A stretch of 64,000 nt of DNA from an uncultured Clostridia bacterium. Its GTDB lineage: Bacteria > Bacillota > Clostridia > Oscillospirales > Acutalibacteraceae. Location: NCBI GenBank assembly GCA_904420155.1, contig CAJFUH010000003.1, positions 1-64,000 on the forward strand, read 5' to 3'. Under the pieces are notes generated by a model. It made no database searches. It was not told the DNA's origin and worked only from the letters and a program-made list of their open reading frames with translations. Of the stretch, positions 63,355 to 64,000 are shown piece by piece (within the stretch, counting starts at the first letter, position 1; every line of letters begins with the position of its first letter). Position numbers and translations under genes: made by a program.

Positions 63355-63525
63355 AACATGCAATCCTTTTCTATTGTCAAAATATATCAGCAAACATACT
63401 TCTAAAGAGGATTTCCCCTCTTATTTTGTCGAAAATCTCCTCTGTAAAACTCCACGGTGAAACAGAGCCTATCGCCCTCCCACAGCAGAAATCTATCCTA
63501 TTTCTCTTTCCATTAAAGCTATCGT

Positions 63526-64000
63526 TCATTGCTCCTGCTGATCGGCCTGTTGTAAATTGCGTTCCAGCCATTGCTGATAGGTAATCAGCACCTGCCGGGG
63601 TTTAGAGCCTTCATGAGGCCCTACGATCCCCATCTGCTCCATTTCATCAATTAAACGGCCGGCACGGGCATACCCCATATGCAGCCTGCGCTGCAATAAG
63701 GATGTAGAAGCTTGTCCCGCTTCTACCACACAGCGGATAGCTTCCTTCATCATGGGATCCCCTTCTTCCCCATCGTCTCCATTTTTGGAACCTTTTCCCT
63801 GTTCGGATACTGCGTTTTTCTCTATCTGCTCAATCACCGCCTGGTCATAGCCTGCATTCTGAGCGCTCTTAACATAATTCACCACGGATTCGATTTCAGA
63901 ATCGGTGACAAAACATCCCTGCACCCGCAAAGGTTTGGAAGAGCCGACAGGAGAAAAAAGCATATCGCCCCGTCCCAGTAATTTTTCCGCCCCTCCCATA
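63526..64000 (-). CDS. ftsK: DNA translocase FtsK/SpoIIIE, C-terminal part
   Basis: The frame enters from the right edge and ends at 63526. RGDMLFSPVGSSKPLRVQG is the end of the motor domain, and EAIRCVVEAGQASTSLLQRR with YARAGRLIDEMEQMG is the gamma winged helix that reads KOPS/SRS sites. It pumps chromosome ends through the closing septum. The N-terminal membrane part and Walker motifs are outside. Confidence 0.95.
   Translation of the reverse strand, partial: MGGAEKLLGRGDMLFSPVGSSKPLRVQGCFVTDSEIESVVNYVKSAQNAGYDQAVIEQIEKNAVSEQGKGSKNGDDGEEGDPMMKEAIRCVVEAGQASTSLLQRRLHMGYARAGRLIDEMEQMGIVGPHEGSKPRQVLITYQQWLERNLQQADQQEQ

Noticed and set aside
1..64000. Mobile element, prophage, CRISPR or defence system
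   Set aside because: No transposase, integrase, terminal repeats, spacer array or toxin pair was seen; gene order is housekeeping throughout.

Overview
The window reads as chromosomal core of a low-to-mid GC, spore-forming member of the Clostridia, probably an Oscillospiraceae/Ruminococcaceae-type anaerobe. The reasons are the sporulation genes (yabP, yabQ, yunB, a spoVB-like flippase), the fused IspH-ribosomal protein S1 gene, a ferredoxin-linked 2-oxoacid oxidoreductase, HemZ, the CdaA/CdaR c-di-AMP pair, and a purine pathway that uses a stand-alone AICAR transformylase with a PurO-type IMP cyclohydrolase. Most genes lie on the minus strand in tightly overlapping operons. Starts are often TTG or GTG, chosen here by their Shine-Dalgarno (SD) sequences. 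I see no tRNA, rRNA, insertion sequence, prophage, CRISPR array or defence island.

Layout: 1-1313 holds the end of tmcAL and a DUF4380-like gene. 1335-4235 has a small lipoprotein and the telA/xpaC pair. 4370-9122 has ligA, yunB, radC and an rluA-family gene. 9132-10212 has a flavodoxin and a DUF503 gene, separated by about 370 bases that may encode a structured RNA. 10247-16333 is one operon: rpiR-type regulator, flavoprotein, cmk, two plsC paralogues and ispH-rpsA. 16457-23824 is the purine operon purE-purF-purM-purN-purO-purH(AICARFT)-purD. Its leader carries a 27-codon ORF and an intrinsic terminator. 23917-25438 is a stomatin/NfeD pair, 25674-27814 is groESL under CIRCE, and 27918-29327 is a uracil permease.

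29408-31506 is a small plus-strand island with a YjdF-like membrane protein, a lone PduL phosphotransacylase and ferritin. 31527-34772 has an RNA methyltransferase, the long-form ribosome hibernation factor and an amidohydrolase. 34780-39886 is the yabM-to-yabR-like sporulation/division cluster: spoVB-like, mazG, HU, yabO, yabP, yabQ, divIC and an S1 gene. 40104-43628 has a zinc-ribbon protein, a nucleoside kinase, a 1-phosphofructokinase-like gene (plus strand) and an amidase. 43860-50737 is the recJ-rel-dtd-MBL-hemZ operon. 50804-53103 encodes cdaA and cdaR. 53192-55805 holds ispD-ispF and a DUF3343/class V aminotransferase pair. 55859-59211 is the VorB-type oxidoreductase operon with a ParA-like ATPase. 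59417-64000 has an SGNH hydrolase, ygiQ, a ComEC-like hydrolase with a DUF3006 partner, and the 3' end of ftsK.

The most interesting element is the purE leader. A promoter, a well-formed SD, a 27-codon ORF and a strong terminator starting about five bases after the ORF's stop codon suggest translation-dependent attenuation of purine synthesis. All calls come from reading the sequence; no database search was run.
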